From Acidobacteriota bacterium (GTDB taxonomy: Bacteria > Acidobacteriota > Terriglobia > Bryobacterales > Bryobacteraceae): 17,347 nt of DNA. Positions 14,626 through 17,347 of the stretch are shown in pieces. The notes beneath the pieces are model-generated. The model was not told the DNA's origin, did no database searches, and saw nothing but the letters and a program-made list of their open reading frames with translations. The DNA is taken from the NCBI GenBank assembly GCA_947505565.1, contig CANNLB010000002.1, positions 1 to 17,347 of the forward strand, in the 5' to 3' direction. Numbering within the stretch: position 1 is the stretch's first letter; the number at the start of each line of letters is the position of its first letter. The position numbers and the translations under genes were made by a program.

Positions 14626-15276
14626 ATGAACCTTCTGATTTTCGACCTCGACGGCACCCTCGTCGATTCCAAGCAAGACCTGATCGATTCCGTCAATGCC
14701 ACCCGCGGCTATATGAGTATGGCACCGCTACCTGGTGAGTTAGTCGCCAAATACGTCGGCCGCGGCGCGCTGGCCCTGATTCAAAGTGCTCTCGGCGATG
14801 CGGCGACGAAAGAACAGGTAGAACGCGCCCACACCTTCTTCATCGAGTACTACGGCGCCCATATGCTCGATAAGACCGTCCTCTATGACGGCGTCCGCGA
14901 AGCCCTGGACCGCCTCCGCACCAAGGGCCACACGCTCGCCGTGCTCACCAACAAGCCCGTTCGATTCTCTGAGCGCATGATGGCTCAACTCGGACTCGCC
15001 CAGCATTTCGTTCGCATCTATGGCGGCAATAGCTTTGAGCCGAAGAAAAAACCGGATCCGATCGGCATTCTGACCCTCCTCGGCGAAACCGGCATCAGCA
15101 AGGCGAAAACGATCATGGTCGGTGACTCCTCGGTAGATATCCGCACAGCCCGCAATGCCGGGGTGCAGGCCTGCGGTTGCCTCTGGGGCTTCCAGCCGGA
15201 GACGTTTATCGCTGAACCACCGGACTTCCAGATTGAGCATCTCGGCCAACTGGTGGACCGCCTCACCGGCGAATAA
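14626..15276 (+). CDS. gph: HAD-family hydrolase, probable phosphoglycolate phosphatase
   Basis: A 216-residue haloacid dehalogenase-type phosphatase. Motif I is D7-L-D9-G-T-L-V-D-S with D7 the nucleophile and D9 the acid/base; motif II is T108 in AVLTNKP; motif III is the lysine in KKKPDP (about 140-145); motif IV is GDSSVDI with D167 and D171 as Mg ligands. A helical C1 cap lies between residues 15 and 85. This set, with VLTNKP and KPDP, matches Gph enzymes that remove 2-phosphoglycolate formed in DNA repair or oxygenation, although pyrophosphatases (PpaX) and other HAD phosphatases look similar. It starts 6 bases after the cvpA-like stop; no strong ribosome-binding site is present. Confidence 0.85.
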   Translation: MNLLIFDLDGTLVDSKQDLIDSVNATRGYMSMAPLPGELVAKYVGRGALALIQSALGDAATKEQVERAHTFFIEYYGAHMLDKTVLYDGVREALDRLRTKGHTLAVLTNKPVRFSERMMAQLGLAQHFVRIYGGNSFEPKKKPDPIGILTLLGETGISKAKTIMVGDSSVDIRTARNAGVQACGCLWGFQPETFIAEPPDFQIEHLGQLVDRLTGE

Positions 15277-15279
15277 CGG

Positions 15280-15285
15280 TAGAAT
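15280..15285 (+). promoter_or_regulatory. TAGAAT element 8 bases before the FAD oxidoreductase start
   Basis: In the 17-base gap after the HAD gene, TAGAAT is followed by CAAAAGCT and GTG at 15294. No Shine-Dalgarno is present. It is the same hexamer as before metY and at 689, and would give a leaderless transcript if used. No -35 match at normal spacing. Confidence 0.3.
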
Positions 15286-15293
15286 CAAAAGCT

Positions 15294-17195
15294 GTGTTTG
15301 CATCGCTGCTCGCGGCTACCATTTTCACCGTTCTTGACGTCGAACGAGTCCCCGTAAACGGTGACCCGCTCCGAGCGGTTATCCACGTAGAGGCTCCGGC
15401 CCAGCCCCGGGCGCTGGCCTGTGACGTTCTCATCGTGGGAGCCGGCATGGGGGGCGTCGCCGGGGCCCTTCGCGCGGCTGATCGCGGCCGCACCGTCTGC
15501 CTCACGGAAGAATCGTCCTGGGTCGGCGGCCAAACTACGGCTGGTGGCGTTTCCGCCCTGGATGAGCACAAATTTATCGAAATTACCGGCGCGCCACTGA
15601 CCTACCTCCAGTTTCGCCAGAAGCTTCGCGGCGCTTACGGCGGCATCGCCAACCCCGGCGCCTGCTACGTCTCTTCCCTCTGCTTCGAACCCAAGGCCGC
15701 CGTCAAGATCCTGGACGAAATGTTGGCCAGCCGGTCGAACATCACGGTCCTTCGCCGCACCAAAATTGTCGAACTCACCCGGGCCGGCAACCGACTCACC
15801 GCTGCCTTGGCGGTCAACCTAGATTCCAAACAGTTCGTCCGCATCACCCCCGGCTACGTTCTCGATGCCACTGAAATGGGCGATATGCTGCCAATGGCCG
15901 GGGTTCCCTATATCCTCGGAGCCGAGAGCCGCGCCCAAACCGGCGAGCCCCACGCCCCGGAAAAGCCGAATCCAGCTTGCGTCCAAAGCTTTACTTATCC
16001 GTTCATCATTGAATCCCGCCCCGGCGAAAATCACTCCCTCCCCAAGCTTTCCGACCACGAAGCAATCGTCAAACGTCAGAATTTCAGCTTGCGCATGAAC
16101 TACCCCTCCGAGTACGGTTGGAAGGGTGAAGTGCTCTATAGCATGTACGGCGACGATCTCCCGATACCGAACAACATGTCCCCTCGCCCGTTCTTCTCCT
16201 GGCGACGAGTGAAAACCCCCAATATCGCCCTAATGAACTGGCCCCGGCAGGACTACCACGAAGAGTCGATTCTCGACCGTTCTCCCGCCGACCAAGCCCG
16301 CATCCTGCAGCAGGCCAAACGAACCTCTTACGCCTTTCTCGCCTGGCTCCACTACGATCTCGGCCACCCGGAAATGAAGCTCTTGCCCGAACAGATGGGC
16401 ACAGCCGACGGACTCTCCATGGTTCCCTATATCCGCGAAAGCCGCCGCATGGTAGCCCGCGAAACCGTCCGCGAGCAGGACATCGTCGCCGAATTCCAAC
16501 CCGGCCCCCGCGCCCGCCACTTCCCTGCCTCGGTCGGCACCGGCTTCTATATGGTGGATATCCACCCCTGCGGGGCCAACGAAAAGGGCCGTATGATGAT
16601 GCCGCGCCCCTTTCAAATCCCCCTCGGCGCGCTCCAGCCCAAAGATCCGATCGAAAATTTTCTCCCCGCCGGCAAGAACATTGGCGTCACCCACTTAGCC
16701 AATGGCGCCTACCGCCTGCATCCGATTGAATGGAATATCGGCGAGTCCGCCGCGATCCTTGCCACCCTCGGCCCCAATCAGACGCTCGACCGCGAACTGA
16801 CCGACGCCGGCATCCCGCTCTTCTGGTTCGACGATCTGGCACCCTCCCATCCTCGTTTTCCCGCGATTCAACTCACCGCCCAACGCGGACTCTACCCGAC
16901 CAGCCCCCTGGATCTGCACGCTTCCCCTGACGCTCCCGTCAGCCGTGGCGAAGCTGCCCAAATCCTCGCCACCCTCTTCGCCCTTCCCGCCGAACGCCCC
17001 GCCGCCATCACCATGGCCGTCGAGCAGGGTTGGATGGCCGCCGACCATCGCAACTGGTTCCATGCGGATTTGCCTTTGCTCTGGACCGACTGGCGCACGA
17101 AAGCCTTCCCCCGCCAGTTCCCTGCCCTCCCCGCTAAGATCGGCCCCGTCACCCGAGGAGAACTCGCGCAGTATCTCGCCAACGCCATTCCTTGA
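15294..17195 (+). CDS. FAD-dependent oxidoreductase (PF12831 type) with SLH-like C-terminal motifs
   Basis: A 633-residue flavoprotein. CDVLIVGAGMGG (43-54) is the GxGxxG FAD-binding turn, and the acidic residues in CLTEESSWVGGQTTAGG (69-85) continue the classic PF12831 pattern. VLDATEMGDMLP is the second FAD contact, and PAGKNIGVTHLANGAYRLH..EWNIGESAAILA is the C-terminal FAD-binding motif. The family oxidises small organic substrates in many Acidobacteria and Planctomycetes; the substrate here is unknown. The first residues (MFASLLAATIFTVLD) are hydrophobic but lack a positive n-region, so export is uncertain. Beyond the flavin fold, residues about 548-628 hold PVSRGEAAQIL and PVTRGELAQYL, which resemble the TRAE-helix half of S-layer-homology domains. 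Start is GTG at 15294, 17 bases after the HAD stop. It is followed after 5 bases by the transporter gene. Confidence 0.85.
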   Translation: MFASLLAATIFTVLDVERVPVNGDPLRAVIHVEAPAQPRALACDVLIVGAGMGGVAGALRAADRGRTVCLTEESSWVGGQTTAGGVSALDEHKFIEITGAPLTYLQFRQKLRGAYGGIANPGACYVSSLCFEPKAAVKILDEMLASRSNITVLRRTKIVELTRAGNRLTAALAVNLDSKQFVRITPGYVLDATEMGDMLPMAGVPYILGAESRAQTGEPHAPEKPNPACVQSFTYPFIIESRPGENHSLPKLSDHEAIVKRQNFSLRMNYPSEYGWKGEVLYSMYGDDLPIPNNMSPRPFFSWRRVKTPNIALMNWPRQDYHEESILDRSPADQARILQQAKRTSYAFLAWLHYDLGHPEMKLLPEQMGTADGLSMVPYIRESRRMVARETVREQDIVAEFQPGPRARHFPASVGTGFYMVDIHPCGANEKGRMMMPRPFQIPLGALQPKDPIENFLPAGKNIGVTHLANGAYRLHPIEWNIGESAAILATLGPNQTLDRELTDAGIPLFWFDDLAPSHPRFPAIQLTAQRGLYPTSPLDLHASPDAPVSRGEAAQILATLFALPAERPAAITMAVEQGWMAADHRNWFHADLPLLWTDWRTKAFPRQFPALPAKIGPVTRGELAQYLANAIP

Positions 17196-17200
17196 ATCAA

Positions 17201-17347
17201 ATGCCTTCTACCGCACCTTCGAAACCGGTCATCAAAGATCCCTACGCCTACCACGAGGAAGACGTCGCCGAACCGCCGCGCCGACTCGGCCAGATCCTGC
17301 GCCGCATCGGTCCCGGCATGATCCTGGCGGCCTCGATCGTCGGCAGC
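17201..17347 (+). CDS. Nramp-related metal transporter, N-terminal fragment (runs off the right edge)
   Basis: Only 49 codons are inside the window. A hydrophilic tail of about 30 residues (KDPYAYHEEDVAEPPRR) leads into LRRIGPGMILAASIVGS, which matches the first helix of Nramp-type divalent-metal transporters (GPG/GPA start). Canonical Nramp proteins have the metal-binding DPGN at the break of this helix; here the same place reads IVGS, as in Nramp-related proteins that lack it. So the ion may not be Mn or Fe. It starts 5 bases after the FAD oxidoreductase stop, likely in the same transcript. The call rests on a short segment. Confidence 0.62.
   Translation, partial: MPSTAPSKPVIKDPYAYHEEDVAEPPRRLGQILRRIGPGMILAASIVGS

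Overview
The window is about 17.3 kb of GC-rich bacterial chromosome, almost fully coding. Protein style suggests an acidobacterium of the Bryobacter/Solibacter type: yeast-type PurC, bacilliredoxin, a FecR-plus-aromatic-repeat secreted protein, PF12831-type FAD oxidoreductase, many exported enzymes. That assignment is inference from style, not from a marker gene. No rRNA, tRNA, CRISPR, insertion sequence, phage gene or recognisable defence system is visible. The longest stretch without a gene is 267 bases (9811-10077).

Layout. (1) 1-708, minus: the N-terminal part of ribonuclease R, running off the left edge. It is head to head with (2) a plus-strand run at 714-4480: PF04008 adenosine-specific kinase family protein, a variant NAD-dependent epimerase, a dihydrodipicolinate-synthase-family aldolase and O-acetylhomoserine sulfhydrylase (MetY). 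(3) 4483-5995, minus: bacilliredoxin followed by a signal-bearing dipeptide epimerase. (4) 6018-9810, plus: an uncharacterised secreted protein and a large secreted FecR-domain protein with a tryptophan/tyrosine-rich region and a C-terminal 19-residue tandem repeat. A hairpin at 9818-9846 closes this block. (5) 10078-11705, plus: a TIGR04283-type glycosyltransferase overlapping an SDR dehydrogenase. (6) 11702-13150, minus: a YkgJ-type cysteine-cluster protein followed by a lipoprotein sugar-type periplasmic binding protein. (7) 13181-17347, plus: purC, a CvpA-family membrane protein, a phosphoglycolate-phosphatase-like HAD hydrolase, a large FAD-dependent oxidoreductase and the start of an Nramp-related transporter.

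The genes are mostly housekeeping and general metabolism (RNA decay, sulfur amino acids, purines, thiol redox, 2-phosphoglycolate removal) mixed with lineage-specific exported proteins. Gene pairs are tightly packed with 4-base start/stop overlaps (1193, 10761, 14065), which suggests translational coupling. Convergent pairs have almost no space between stops (4480/4483 and 11705/11702).

The most interesting signals are regulatory. Five genes without a clear Shine-Dalgarno have a TANNNT element only 6-8 bases before the start codon, the layout of leaderless transcripts; two of these elements overlap back to back at 6002-6009. RNase R and its divergent neighbour carry each other's ribosome-binding sites. 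The leader of the FecR-domain gene contains alternating complementary heptamers that could form mutually exclusive hairpins. The best candidate for an undescribed enzyme system is the variant epimerase plus aldolase pair at 1193-3178. The evidence for it is suggestive, not strong.
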